NCBI GenBank assembly: GCA_963824985.1
Contig: CAWGRQ010000038.1
Location: forward strand, 144,371 to 208,370
Direction of reading: 5' to 3'
Length of the DNA stretch: 64,000 nucleotides
Source of the DNA: JAFNAG01 sp963824985
GTDB lineage: Bacteria; Acidobacteriota; UBA6911
Shown: piece after piece, positions 9,418 to 17,931 of the stretch
Layout: every line of letters starts with the position of its first letter
Numbering within the stretch: the first letter of the stretch is position 1
Notes under the pieces: model-generated
The model's database searches: none
What the model was told of the DNA's origin: nothing
The model's input: the letters and a program-made list of their open reading frames with translations, nothing else
Program-made: the position numbers and the translations under genes

Positions 9418-9634
9418 AAACCAAAACGCCACGGATTTCACGGATTCCACGGATTTGTCATACAATTCAACATATCGCGGAACACCACTCGCAGGCTTTG
9501 GATTATCTGACCGCCATCGAACTCCGGTTGGCGCTGCGCCTCAACATCGGCACCAGGTCGCTTCAGTTCAGCCGTATGATCCGCCAGGTTTTTTTAAATC
9601 TGTGGAATCCGTGAAATCCGTGGCGTTTTTGTTT
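9418..9634. repeat. MITE-like inverted-repeat element, copy 2
   Basis: Ends AACGCCACGGATTTCACGGA (near 9424-9443) and TCCGTGAAATCCGTGGCGTT (near 9608-9627) are perfect inverted repeats. The core differs from the other copies. It fills the gap between the dehydratase and the toxin-antitoxin operon. Confidence 0.8.
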
Positions 9635-9660
9635 TCTGCACCAATTTACACTGAAAGCTG

Positions 9661-9707
9661 TTGAAGTCTCCTGCAACTGGTCAGTATAATCTGACCAGTT
9701 GCAGGAG
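9661..9707 (+). promoter_or_regulatory. Promoter with palindromic operator of the Phd-VapC operon
   Basis: A -35 TTGAAG (9661-9666) and a perfect consensus -10 TATAAT (9685-9690) are 18 nt apart. The -10 hexamer is exactly the 6-nt loop of a perfect 17-bp inverted repeat, CTCCTGCAACTGGTCAG (9668-9684) and its complement (9691-9707). The right arm also contains the GGAGG ribosome site of the antitoxin. Antitoxin binding to the palindrome would block polymerase, the usual autoregulation of such operons. Confidence 0.85.
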
Positions 9708-9713
9708 GTTGAC

Positions 9714-10034
9714 ATGTCCAATATTCCAGCCACCGAGTTCAAGGCGAGATGCCTGGAACTGATGGACCGCGTGGCCGAGCGGCGCGAGACCTATGTGATC
9801 ACCAAGCGGGGCAAACCGGTGGCGAAGCTCGTCCCCCTGGAGCGCAATCCAAAAGACAGCATCTTCGGGTGGCTGCGCGCCAGCGGATCGATCGAGGGCG
9901 ATATTCTCAACCCTGTGGTTTCGCCTCATGGTTGGGAGAACCTCAGGGAATGGGATCAGCTGAATGCCGCCGGCAATCTGCGAATGAAAGGCGGCGTATC
10001 CAGGACCGGCAAGCGACAGCGGAGCCGAAGATGA
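9714..10034 (+). CDS. Phd/YefM-family antitoxin
   Basis: The product is 106 aa. The N-terminal half (IPATEFKARCLELMDRVAER, then YVITKRGKPVAKLVPL) is the Phd/YefM DNA-binding fold that recognises its own operator. The C-terminal half (about residues 50-106) would wrap the toxin. It is longer than the usual ~80 aa. The ATG at 9714 follows GGAGG in the operator arm. An upstream TTG in frame would lie inside the palindrome and is unlikely. Its stop overlaps the toxin start (ATGA). Confidence 0.92.
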   Translation: MSNIPATEFKARCLELMDRVAERRETYVITKRGKPVAKLVPLERNPKDSIFGWLRASGSIEGDILNPVVSPHGWENLREWDQLNAAGNLRMKGGVSRTGKRQRSRR

Positions 10035-10426
10035 TCCTCCTTGACACACATGCACTCGTGATGCTCGCGCTGAAGCCCGAAGGATTATCCAGGGCTGCTG
10101 CACGAGCCATCGCTCGGGCGGAAGCAGGCGGCGGTAACGCCATCGCCTCAATCACGATGTGGGAGATCGCCCAGCTGATCGATTCGGGCCGCGTGCGCGT
10201 GCATGGATCAACGGAAACATTCCTCAAACTTATCCTGCAGCGCCCGCGGTTGTTCGTCCTGGATCTCAGCCCTGAGATCGCAGCCCTCGCCTTTCAATTC
10301 CCTCGGGACTTTCCCAATGACCCTGCCGACCGGATTATTGCCGCAACGGCCCGGGTTCACGGGCTGAAGCTGGTAACGAAAGATCAGCGTTTGCGGGACA
10401 GCGCGCTTCTGCAAACGATCTGGTAG
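10031..10426 (+). CDS. PIN-domain toxin, VapC type
   Basis: The product is 131 aa, normal VapC length. The acidic residues of the RNase site are visible: LLDTHALVML at residues 3-12, MWEIAQL, and PNDPADRIIAATA near residues 96-108, followed by LVTKDQRLRDS. VapC toxins cleave specific RNAs, often initiator tRNA or the 23S sarcin-ricin loop; the target here is unknown. It is translationally coupled to the antitoxin by a 4-nt overlap. The 'TH' after the first Asp and 'PADR' in the third motif match the group paired with Phd-type antitoxins. Confidence 0.92.
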   Translation: MILLDTHALVMLALKPEGLSRAAARAIARAEAGGGNAIASITMWEIAQLIDSGRVRVHGSTETFLKLILQRPRLFVLDLSPEIAALAFQFPRDFPNDPADRIIAATARVHGLKLVTKDQRLRDSALLQTIW

Positions 10427-10586
10427 GCCTATTCTTGCGGCCCGAACTCAGGCCAAAACCTGCAAAATCGCACCGGCTCGAAACCATTCCAGGGATTCCA
10501 TGACATACGTGGCGGAGCCTGATTGTTTTCGAAACAGCCTCCCACGTGCCCAGGGGGCGCACCGGCGACGCATGAAAATCTTTTGG

Positions 10587-10661
10587 CTTTGCGACTTTGC
10601 GTCTTGGCGTCCTTGCGTTGATTATTTTAACGCAATGACGCCAAGACGCGAGGGCGCAAAG
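10587..10661. repeat. Large palindromic repeat with 33-nt arms
   Basis: The left arm 10587-10619 (CTTTGCGACTTTGCGTCTTG...) and right arm 10629-10661 are inverted copies with about four mismatches around a 9-nt AT loop. The region 10427-10696 holds no gene. The hairpin could end transcription from the toxin operon and the converging methyltransferase gene, but there is no U-run, so I call it a dispersed palindromic repeat. Confidence 0.75.
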
Positions 10662-10696
10662 AAATATTTTCGGAACAGCGGATGGAACCGGGCAGA

Positions 10697-11704
10697 TCAG
10701 CCGGGAAACGCTTTTCGAGCCTGCACCCAGAGGGTCGCCCCACGCCCGCACAGGCTTTCGAGCAGTGCCGGGGCAACTGAAAGCAGGAACAATCCCAAAT
10801 ACACCAATTCCAACGCGCCCTCCACGAGGGGGGAACGTTGTCGTCCCCTCCCCCGGCGGCCGATCGGATCCAGGCCGATTGCCAGGCTGGACGCCAATGC
10901 CGCGGGATTGTCGCGGAGGGAGAAGCGCGTGGCCACCTCGGCGGCAAACCCCGCCCGGCCCAGCATCAAGGCGAGCCCCTGGGGAGTGAAATTAATCAGG
11001 TGGCGAGGAACATCGAGGCCGTACCAGCGGGCGCCGAAAACCCGCGCCTGCAGGGATGATACGTTCGGCACCTGCAGGATGAGGCGCCCCCCGGGAGTGA
11101 GCAGACGACCCGCCGCCTCGAGCGCCTGCCGGGGGTCGGGCAAATGTTCCAAAACATGAAACATGGTGATGAAGTCAAACCGGTCCCCTTTCCAGGCTTC
11201 GCCGCCGATGTCCCCCTGACGAACGGGCAGACCATACTGCGCCTGCGCTGCCGCGACTGCCTCGCCGGACATATCAAGGCCATGCGGTTCGAAGCCGCGC
11301 TTCCGCGCCAGATGAAGAAAGGTCCCGCTGCCACACCCGATGTCGAGCAACCGCCGGCCGACGATGCCCGCGGCGCAGCCTTCCAGGAAGCGAACGTGGC
11401 CCTGCCCCACAAATTCCCGATAAGCCCGCTCCAGGCGGCTGAGAATCCCGGGAATTCCCTTTCGCCTCGGCCCCGCCCACCAGTACGACTCCGGGTAGAA
11501 CGATGCCAGGTCCATGCGCTCCGGGAAAGGGTGCTGATAAATGCAGCCGCACGACGGGCAGCGCAGCAGGCGGAACCGGCCCGCGGCCACACCGAACAAC
11601 CGGTCCCGCGCCAGGGCGAAGGTCCGGACTGCAGCGCAGGCGCACACCGGGCAGGCCGGAGGAGCAGGAATCGGGGAACCGTCCGGAGTCATATGTTTGG
11701 TCAC
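10697..11704 (-). CDS. SAM-dependent methyltransferase with N-terminal zinc ribbon
   Basis: The product is 335 aa. An N-terminal CPVC...CPSC ribbon (about residues 18-52) precedes motif I LLDIGCGSGTFL and acidic loop PHGLDMS. The core continues with MFHVLEHLPDPRQAL and PGGRLILQVPN, and the domain with DVPRHLINFTP is typical of methyltransferases in O-antigen and glycolipid loci. A C-terminal amphipathic or hydrophobic segment LVYLGLFLLSVAPAL may associate with membrane. It starts at a GTG overlapping the GT-2 stop (GTGA), so the two are co-translated. Confidence 0.85.
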   Translation of the reverse strand: MTKHMTPDGSPIPAPPACPVCACAAVRTFALARDRLFGVAAGRFRLLRCPSCGCIYQHPFPERMDLASFYPESYWWAGPRRKGIPGILSRLERAYREFVGQGHVRFLEGCAAGIVGRRLLDIGCGSGTFLHLARKRGFEPHGLDMSGEAVAAAQAQYGLPVRQGDIGGEAWKGDRFDFITMFHVLEHLPDPRQALEAAGRLLTPGGRLILQVPNVSSLQARVFGARWYGLDVPRHLINFTPQGLALMLGRAGFAAEVATRFSLRDNPAALASSLAIGLDPIGRRGRGRQRSPLVEGALELVYLGLFLLSVAPALLESLCGRGATLWVQARKAFPG

Positions 11705-12501
11705 CCCTGATTGGCAGTGGGGCGCGTGTCGGCAGTTGCCGTGGGGCGGCTGCGCGTGAAGCGCTTGCGGAACAGGAAGACGAGGTTGCGGTAGCCGTCA
11801 CGCCAGGGCTGCAGCTTGATTTCACCCATCCGGTTCGAATAATCGACGTAGATTTCCTTGAAGCCGATACTGCGCCTGCGCATGGCCTCGATCTTGATTT
11901 CCTCGCTGAAAGCCATGCCGTCGCTCCGCAGGTCCATCTCTTTCAGGCTGTCACGTTCGAAGACCCACATCCCCGACTGGGAATCCCGCACCCACCGGAA
12001 AAAGAGGAGTGAGAGGGCGAGGCTCAGGAGCTTGTTGCCGACCCAGTGTTTCGCCGACATGGCCCGCCGGTTCTTCAGCGGGAAGCGCGAGGCCGAGAGG
12101 AAGCGCGCGTCGGAATGCAGGAAGACCTCGATCAGATAGGATATTGCATCCACCGGATAGGAATGGTCTCCGTCCAGTGTGACGACGATGTCGCCCCGCG
12201 CCTCCATCAGGCCCGTCTTGTAGGCGCGCCCATAGCCGCGGATCTTTTCGTGCAGGACGCGGGCGCCAAGGCTCCGCGACAATTCCGCCGTCCGGTCGGT
12301 GGAATCGTTATCGACAACGATGACCTCATCCACGAAGGGGGGCATGCGCGAAAGCACCTTGACGATGCCTTCTTCCTCGTTAAGACAGGGGATGACAACG
12401 GTAATGCGACGGTCTCGATACACGGGATGGGATGATATCAGAGCCGAAATCGAAACGCCACCCCGACCGCGGCCGGGTGTGCAATTGGAAGTGAGAGTCA
12501 T
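11701..12501 (-). CDS. Glycosyltransferase family 2
   Basis: The product is about 266 aa. It has the GT-A motifs ITVVIPCLNEEEGIVKVL, VIVVDNDSTDRTAEL, IRGYGRAYKTGLMEARGD and the DxD-like site LDGDHSYP. The C-terminal SGMWVFERDSL and MAFSEEIKIEA match polyprenyl-phosphate or surface-glycan transferases. The start is uncertain: ATG 12501 is used, a TTG at 12516 is possible, and neither has a good ribosome site. The MITE-like element copy 3 begins immediately upstream, so the original 5' end may have been altered by insertion. Confidence 0.85.
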   Translation of the reverse strand: MTLTSNCTPGRGRGGVSISALISSHPVYRDRRITVVIPCLNEEEGIVKVLSRMPPFVDEVIVVDNDSTDRTAELSRSLGARVLHEKIRGYGRAYKTGLMEARGDIVVTLDGDHSYPVDAISYLIEVFLHSDARFLSASRFPLKNRRAMSAKHWVGNKLLSLALSLLFFRWVRDSQSGMWVFERDSLKEMDLRSDGMAFSEEIKIEAMRRRSIGFKEIYVDYSNRMGEIKLQPWRDGYRNLVFLFRKRFTRSRPTATADTRPTANQG

Positions 12502-12516
12502 CCCCGGGGAATACAA

Positions 12517-12690
12517 AGCAAAAACGCCACGGATTTCACGGATTACACTGATTTTGGTTGGGCACTGTCATTGAGGGAGTGTTTCTTGCACCCTTCAGGA
12601 TGCAGGCGAAGACCATGCAATTTGGCGCGCCGTGATATCCGCTCGCATCCAAATCTGTGCAATCCGTGAAATCCGTGGCGTTTTTGTCTT
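12517..12690. repeat. MITE-like inverted-repeat element, copy 3
   Basis: Ends AACGCCACGGATTTCACGGA (12522-12541) and TCCGTGAAATCCGTGGCGTT (12663-12682) are perfect inverted repeats. The core shares an 18-nt block with copy 1 (12575-12592) and a ~21-nt block with copy 4 (12622-12642), so it looks like the fullest version of the family in this window. Confidence 0.85.
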
Positions 12691-12702
12691 GCGGCCGGGG
12701 AC

Positions 12703-12741
12703 AAAAAAACTGGGGTAGTCCCCTTACGGGAACTACCCCAG
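12703..12741 (-). terminator. Rho-independent terminator of the exported protein gene
   Basis: On the minus strand a perfect 10-bp stem CTGGGGTAGT/ACTACCCCAG with a 12-nt loop is followed by seven T. It lies 23 nt after the stop of the gene that ends at 12764. Confidence 0.93.
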
Positions 12742-12763
12742 GTAAGAAACGCAGGTTTGAAAC

Positions 12764-14446
12764 TTAGTTGTTGATGCTTTCACCTGCCGGAACGTTGGTG
12801 AAGTCGCCAGCGGCAGCAGGCTGTCTGCCTGCGCCCTTGATGGCCGGATCCGGGATCACATTTGCCAGATAGCCCTGGGCGATCTGGGTAAACGTAGAAT
12901 CGGATAGGAAGGCATAGCCGTGGCAATACTGGAACTCAGCCTTGGCGATGACATAACCGCCGAAAGTGGTTACGGTCGAAGGCAGAATCTGCGACAGCAG
13001 ACCAACGAAGCTCTTTCCGGGTCCGTAGGTAGACGTGGTGGTTGTCGACCCGACGTAGCCGGCGGCCTTGTCATAGAAGTAGAAGGTGATGGCGCCGAGC
13101 TGATTCGGAGCGCCATTGGAGCCGAACACTTCGTCGTCACCGGTGGTATTGGCAACCACCATCCCGGTGTTCCAGAAGTTGTCCTTCGTCACGTAGGTGA
13201 AGAGCAGGAAGCAGTTGCAGCGAACGATCGTGGCATACAGATCGAAGGTAGTGCTGGTCTTCGAGGTGCTGGACACGTTGTTCGAGGACTGCCACAGGGT
13301 GGCAAACCGCGGCTGCACCCACGGGGACGAGCTGTCCGGCTGATCGCAGGAGCCGGGCGTGCTGGCCGCCGGAGCTAAGGTTGCGGCGGCAAGAACCGTT
13401 CCCGTATCCGTCTGGTTGGTCGTCGACACGTTTAGAACCGCTACGATATCGAAGGTTTCCAGGCTGATATCGCTCACATCCGTCTGGTTTTCCGTGACGA
13501 AATTGTAGGTGGCTTCCACCGTCCGGTCGGAGGCCGGGGTTACGGTTGCGGTGGTGAACAACTGCAACCAGGAGTACCTACCCGAGGCCGTTCCAAAGAC
13601 TGAGGATTTGGCCGGGAATGTAACGCTCGAAATGCTCGATGGAATCGAGTTCAGAACCACGCGGACCTGAGTCGAATTCGACGGCGAACCAAGCGGCAAG
13701 ACCTGAGAATCGGTACGCGGACTGGCGTTGTTGCTGTCAATGCTGACGAAAGCGCGAACAAAACCTTCCGTGATCCGAATGTAGTAGTTAGGGTTAGATT
13801 CGTCCACTCCGGGAACCAATCCTACCGGGGGGAAGCACAGCAGCACGTTGTCATCATGTACATCCACAACCATGCCGGGGAGCGACTTCGCCACGCGAAT
13901 GGTTTCCGGGAAGAACGAGTTGGCTGCCGGGTCATTGATCGACTGCAACTGGGCGAACAGGTCGGTGCCGGCGACGTTGCCGTCACTGAGGTCGATGCGG
14001 CCGCGCACGCCTTCCACGCGCAGGTAGTCGTTCTGCGCAACGGTCAGGCCGGGCGGAATGTTGATGGTGATAAAGCCGCTGCAGCGGCCCGTGATGCTCA
14101 GGTTCTGAATGGAGATAACCGTGGGCTTGTCGGTCAGAGTATCGAAGCCCGTGCTCCACGAAAGGCGGATACCGCCGCTGCCCGTGTAGTTGTCCACCTG
14201 GACACCGTTGTTGTAGATAATCCCGATCTGGGAAAATCCACCCGCCGATGTCCCGGTGAGTCCGGGCGAAGCGACGATGAGGTGTACGGAACCAAGAACC
14301 TCTGATCGTCCGGTGTTGATTACCTCCGTCGGCGACGGCACGACGTCAAAGCGCACGGCACCGTAGGAAGCCCCAGCAAAGCCCATGAGCAGGAGGCACA
14401 GCAATCCCGCCAGCAAGGTTAGCTTGCCAGCTTTCGACAAAATCAT
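12764..14446 (-). CDS. Large exported protein of unknown function
   Basis: The product is 560 aa from ATG 14446, chosen because GGAG lies 9 nt upstream and a canonical signal peptide follows (KLTLLAGLLCLLLMGFAGASYG, cleavage near residue 29). An upstream in-frame ATG at 14476 is less likely. The mature part is rich in Ser, Thr, Asn and Val and looks all-beta. It has a few Cys, including the pair VRCNCFLLF and one in YCHGYAF. The C-terminus ends in VPAGESINN with no membrane anchor or sorting motif. I do not recognise a domain, although similar long beta proteins are common in acidobacterial genomes. Being monocistronic with its own terminator and close to the T2SS operon, it is a candidate secreted or surface protein. 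Confidence 0.72.
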   Translation of the reverse strand: MILSKAGKLTLLAGLLCLLLMGFAGASYGAVRFDVVPSPTEVINTGRSEVLGSVHLIVASPGLTGTSAGGFSQIGIIYNNGVQVDNYTGSGGIRLSWSTGFDTLTDKPTVISIQNLSITGRCSGFITINIPPGLTVAQNDYLRVEGVRGRIDLSDGNVAGTDLFAQLQSINDPAANSFFPETIRVAKSLPGMVVDVHDDNVLLCFPPVGLVPGVDESNPNYYIRITEGFVRAFVSIDSNNASPRTDSQVLPLGSPSNSTQVRVVLNSIPSSISSVTFPAKSSVFGTASGRYSWLQLFTTATVTPASDRTVEATYNFVTENQTDVSDISLETFDIVAVLNVSTTNQTDTGTVLAAATLAPAASTPGSCDQPDSSSPWVQPRFATLWQSSNNVSSTSKTSTTFDLYATIVRCNCFLLFTYVTKDNFWNTGMVVANTTGDDEVFGSNGAPNQLGAITFYFYDKAAGYVGSTTTTSTYGPGKSFVGLLSQILPSTVTTFGGYVIAKAEFQYCHGYAFLSDSTFTQIAQGYLANVIPDPAIKGAGRQPAAAGDFTNVPAGESINN

Positions 14447-14771
14447 ACGTTTTCTCCGTAGAAATAGGTAAGGCATTGGTAACTCCTACCAGACGTTCTA
14501 GCGTCCGATAGACTTCAGCTATAGCTTACTCCGGATTGAATCACTGGCGCTTTGCAGTGCCGAAATCGGTGCGGTGGAACGCTTCGCCAGTCTTTTCGCG
14601 CCACCCGCTAACTGCCCCTACCGGTCTGCCGAAGCCGGCCCGAAGGGGGAAAGCGCACTGATTTCGCTTACACTTACATCATGCCCACCTGGGTAGGAGG
14701 GCACAACAACAGCGAGTATGATGCATCAAAACGGGAAAAGTTGCTAGAAAATATTTATTATTTGGCCTACG
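14447..14771. other. Intergenic region upstream of the exported protein gene
   Basis: These 325 nt contain no plausible gene. They should hold the promoter and leader of the gene starting at 14446. I could not identify a convincing -35/-10 pair. An AT-rich stretch (14740-14762) lies just after the stop of the DUF1573 gene but forms no clear hairpin. Confidence 0.5.
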
Positions 14772-15935
14772 TCAGGGGGTGATCTTCCCGCGGATCGAAA
14801 TGTTGAACATCGGCTCTGCTTCCAGGTCGGTGCGCAGCATCGGACGGTCGGCAAACTCCCCGGCTTCATTCGGGTTGCAGCGTATGGTCAGAATCATCGT
14901 TTCCCCCGGCCCGACTTCCGTCCTGTCCATGGAAAGGGTAAGCCGGGATTCCGAGTTGAAAACGCTCAGGAACTTGACCGTCCGGCCGCTTTCATTCACG
15001 ATCCGGACCTTCTTCTCAACCGGTTTCCCCATCGGAATGGCGCCGAAGTCGACCGAGGGGGGGGCGATCATGAAATTGGGGACGTTGTTAAACTGGATAG
15101 ACAGCTCGAGCGGCTTTACCAAGTCGCTGAACTTGACACTGACGAGTTTATTGGTCCATCCATAGGCAAGGCCAAATGTGTCGACGGTGACCTCCAGCGT
15201 TCCGCTCTTCCCGGGTTCGACCACCGGGTGGTCCGCCTGCACCGAAGTGCAGTGGCAGTCGCCCTCGGCGGAGAAAATCTTGAACGGCACCTCGCCGGAG
15301 TTGAGGTAATGAAAACGGAATACCGCCTTTTCTCCGCGGTGCAGGACTTCGGGATTCTTCGGATCGGGCTGCAACCGGCTGGGCGGAGGCGTGGCCGGCT
15401 TGGGCCTGCTTGCGGACGTGACGCCATCGGTCACCAGCGTGCTCTTGGAATCCTCCATGGCCAGGTAGAGAGTGAGCAGCGGATTTTCTCCTTCCTTCCA
15501 GGGAAGGATGAGGTACCAGGCGCCATCCTGAAGCAGGACCCACCGGTTTTCGAGCGGGAGGTCGGGCACTTCACCGGCCTTGCCGATCGGAATCGGGATC
15601 GGTCTCCCGACCAGCATTGAGATGTTGCACTCGGTCTTGTCGGCATTGAAAGTGAGTTTTTCGATCTTCCACCGGACGATGGCCCCCCTGGGGACTCGGT
15701 AAATGAACTGCTTGCGCGAGTCGGGGTGGACATAATTGGAGGCCGCCTCATAATCGTTGCGTTGCATGGCATCCCAATACGCGGCCACCCGCTGACGGAG
15801 AACGGTCTCCGCATCCGGCGTCTGGGCTCGGCCCTGGACAGTTCCGATCCAGATGCTGATAATAAGAATGAAAGACTGCTGCAGCGCGCGGCGGAAACGG
15901 CCTTGCGGACGACCCGAGTATCGGCTCGATTGCAT
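14772..15935 (-). CDS. Exported DUF1573-domain protein
   Basis: The product is 387 aa. A signal-like segment (SFILIISIWIGTVQGRAQ) is followed by an NTF2-like helical part (residues ~40-75, AAYWDAMQRNDYEAASNYV). After a Pro-rich linker come two Ig-like beta modules. The first has the DUF1573 hallmarks RGEKAVFRFHYLNSGEVPF and EGDCHCTS; the second has PPSVDFGAIPMGKPVEKKV. DUF1573 modules are ASH-like beta sandwiches found in exported proteins of unknown function. It diverges from the sigma-factor operon. Confidence 0.82.
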   Translation of the reverse strand: MQSSRYSGRPQGRFRRALQQSFILIISIWIGTVQGRAQTPDAETVLRQRVAAYWDAMQRNDYEAASNYVHPDSRKQFIYRVPRGAIVRWKIEKLTFNADKTECNISMLVGRPIPIPIGKAGEVPDLPLENRWVLLQDGAWYLILPWKEGENPLLTLYLAMEDSKSTLVTDGVTSASRPKPATPPPSRLQPDPKNPEVLHRGEKAVFRFHYLNSGEVPFKIFSAEGDCHCTSVQADHPVVEPGKSGTLEVTVDTFGLAYGWTNKLVSVKFSDLVKPLELSIQFNNVPNFMIAPPSVDFGAIPMGKPVEKKVRIVNESGRTVKFLSVFNSESRLTLSMDRTEVGPGETMILTIRCNPNEAGEFADRPMLRTDLEAEPMFNISIRGKITP

Positions 15936-16098
15936 GTTGTTGATTCTCCGGGTGAAGGTAATAAACCGTCATTGGTCCTGCGACCCATGACGATTATACT
16001 AGACGCCAATTCGGCGGCAAGGTTGCAGTTTTCAACAATTGCGTCGGTTTTTTTGCAACTTTTTCCTTTGCGGGTCATCATTTCTGGTGGCTCCGCGA

Positions 16099-16707
16099 GT
16101 GAAAAGCCTATCACTCGAGAGCTTCTTGAACAACGAGCAGGCCGAAATAATCAGCAGGGCGCGCGCCGGGGATCTGGATGCCTGTCGTCAGATCCACCAG
16201 GTTTATGCGCGGCGCATCCTCAACTTTACCTATAAGATGGTCGACAGTCGGGAGGATGCGGAGGACCTGACGCAGAACGTGTTTCTGAGGGCCTTTCAAG
16301 AGCTGAAAAACCTTCAGGACGTCGAAAGATTCGAGCCCTGGTTGTTCCGGATCGCAAGAAACGAGGTTTACCAGGCATTCCGGAAGAAGCGCGCTGAGCC
16401 GGCAATTCAGGAGCCGGCCGGCTCCGAAGATGAGGGTGAGTATGCGGCGTTCAACCCGGCTGACCGCCGGCCGACTCCGCAGGACACCATCCTTCATGCG
16501 GAATTGGGCTCGACCATTCGCACGGTATTGCGCACTCTTCCCCCGAAATTGCGCGAGGTGTTTGTGCTGGCAGTGATTCACGAAAAGAGCTATGCCGAGA
16601 TTTCGGAAATTGTCGGCCGCTCGCTGTTGTCGGTTAAGACCGATATTTTCCGGGCCCGCCAGCACTCCCGGAAATCGTTGGGCCGGTATCTGGAAGTAGA
16701 CAAATGA
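16099..16707 (+). CDS. ECF-type RNA polymerase sigma factor (upstream pair)
   Basis: The product is about 202 aa. Region 2 is seen as FTYKMVDSREDAEDLTQNVFLRAFQEL with FEPWLFRIARNEVYQAFRKKR. Region 4 is TLPPKLREVFVLAVIHEKSY with AEISEIVGRSLLSVKTDIFRA. The ORF is open further upstream (to a TTG at 16039), but that part is Phe/Cys-rich and unlike a sigma factor. I choose GTG 16099, preceded by GGTGG. The next gene, an anti-sigma factor, overlaps by ATGA. The promoters it recognises are unknown. Confidence 0.9.
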   Translation: MKSLSLESFLNNEQAEIISRARAGDLDACRQIHQVYARRILNFTYKMVDSREDAEDLTQNVFLRAFQELKNLQDVERFEPWLFRIARNEVYQAFRKKRAEPAIQEPAGSEDEGEYAAFNPADRRPTPQDTILHAELGSTIRTVLRTLPPKLREVFVLAVIHEKSYAEISEIVGRSLLSVKTDIFRARQHSRKSLGRYLEVDK

Positions 16708-17222
16708 ATCAGAACCTTAACCATCCGGAGAATTTCGGCCCCTACATCGATCGGGACCTCTCGGATCCTCTTTATGAGGAAATCGAGGGGCATCTGAACG
16801 AGTGCGCCGGATGCCGGCGGGAACTTCGCGACTGGCAGTCTGTCGATGCCTTGGTTCGCTCCGCCGATCCCGGCATCGACGTGCCGCCCTTCCAGTGGCA
16901 GCGGATCGCGGCCCAACTCCAGGAGCCCGCGCCGGCAGGGATTTTTGCCCGGTTCCGATCGTCGCTCCGGCCGTGGAAGTTCGCCTGGAACACCGGTTTG
17001 GCCACGCTGGTGCTCGGAATTACCCTGATGACCGGATTCCAGTATTACAGGAGCATGGAAACAAAAGAGTTGATGCTTGCTGTCACGCGGTATGCCAATG
17101 AGGAAGGGGAGAGGATAGGCGCCGATGGCAATCCTTTCCGCCTGGCCGCGGCATCCGAAGACAACCCGTTCATCAAGTCTCCTTTTTCCGGGGACGGCAA
17201 GCCATCCTCCGACCGCCGTTAA
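16704..17222 (+). CDS. Membrane anti-sigma factor, zinc-finger (HC2) type
   Basis: The product is 172 aa. The cytoplasmic HxxxCxxC motif HLNECAGC at residues 33-40 would bind zinc and hold the sigma factor. One membrane helix (TGLATLVLGITLMTGF, about residues 95-112) leads to a ~60-residue periplasmic tail. The gene overlaps the sigma stop by 4 nt, as in nearly all such pairs. Signal input, perhaps by proteolysis, is not evident from the sequence. Confidence 0.9.
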   Translation: MNQNLNHPENFGPYIDRDLSDPLYEEIEGHLNECAGCRRELRDWQSVDALVRSADPGIDVPPFQWQRIAAQLQEPAPAGIFARFRSSLRPWKFAWNTGLATLVLGITLMTGFQYYRSMETKELMLAVTRYANEEGERIGADGNPFRLAAASEDNPFIKSPFSGDGKPSSDRR

Positions 17223-17263
17223 AGGCGGGGCAATAATTTTTTGTAGAAAGGGAGTCCATAGAC

Positions 17264-17756
17264 ATGGGTTCCGGACTTTCAAATCGCAGACCTCGTTGGA
17301 CATCGGCGTTTCTGCTTATGGCACTTATGTGCCTGCCGGTAGCCGCTTCGGCCCGGCAGACCAATCCCCCCCCCGGCGGCTCAATCCCTGGATGCCGAAG
17401 CGTTTCGCATCCAGGCTATGATGCATCATGAGATGGCGCTCCTGTACTTGGAAAAGGGGATGGTGGATAAGGCTGTAGCGGAGGCTCGCCAGATCATTCC
17501 TAAAAGCATCCCCCCAGAGCTCGAAGAAGCGGTCGCGATGAGCATGAGCATCATCACCGACAAGCTCGCATCGGCAAGCCGCTTCGATTTGGCTCAAACC
17601 TTGCTGGATGAAACTCTTAAGGTAACCGTCCAGCTGCCAGCGCGCGTAAAAATCCTGAAAAACAAATCGCGGCTTTTCCTCCTGGCCGGAGAGGACGACA
17701 AGGCGATCGACCTGTGGAAACGCGCTCAGGAGCTTGAAGCTCGCATCGGCAAGTGA
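17264..17756 (+). pseudogene. Small exported helical (TPR-like) protein split at a C9 tract
   Basis: ATG 17264 follows GGGAG and opens a clear signal peptide (FLLMALMCLPVAASA, cleavage near residue 30), then runs into QTNPPP and a run of nine C (17366-17374). In that frame translation ends after about 50 codons. Removing one C joins it to PAAQSLDAEAFRIQAMMHHE, open to 17756 with LLYLEKGMVDKAVAEARQII and EDDKAIDLWKRAQELEARIG, which resemble TPR helices. The joined protein would be ~163 aa and periplasmic. It is the third gene after the sigma/anti-sigma pair. The run may be a sequencing error or a slippage switch. Confidence 0.72.
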
Positions 17757-17931
17757 TTTTTTTCTAAACCACTGAATTATTTGCTTTACACCGGAATGTC
17801 GCTGCCTTATAAACATGGGGCATATTGGTTTGCGGCACGCAGCCGATAAGTAACAAATGCGGTCGGATGGAGTTTGGCGCAGTCGAGGGGATATCAGGTT
17901 GAGCACCGCAGGCAGGTCCGCCACGAGGATA

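Noticed and set aside
9459..9594. A gene fragment in the core of MITE-like copy 2
   Set aside because: A short frame reads LDYLTAIELRLALRLNIGTR, but it has no start, no ribosome site and no recognisable family.
9749..10426. A single 225-aa antitoxin-toxin fusion
   Set aside because: The open frame enters vapC from a shadow frame inside the antitoxin gene. The overlapping ATGA with separate ribosome site shows two genes.
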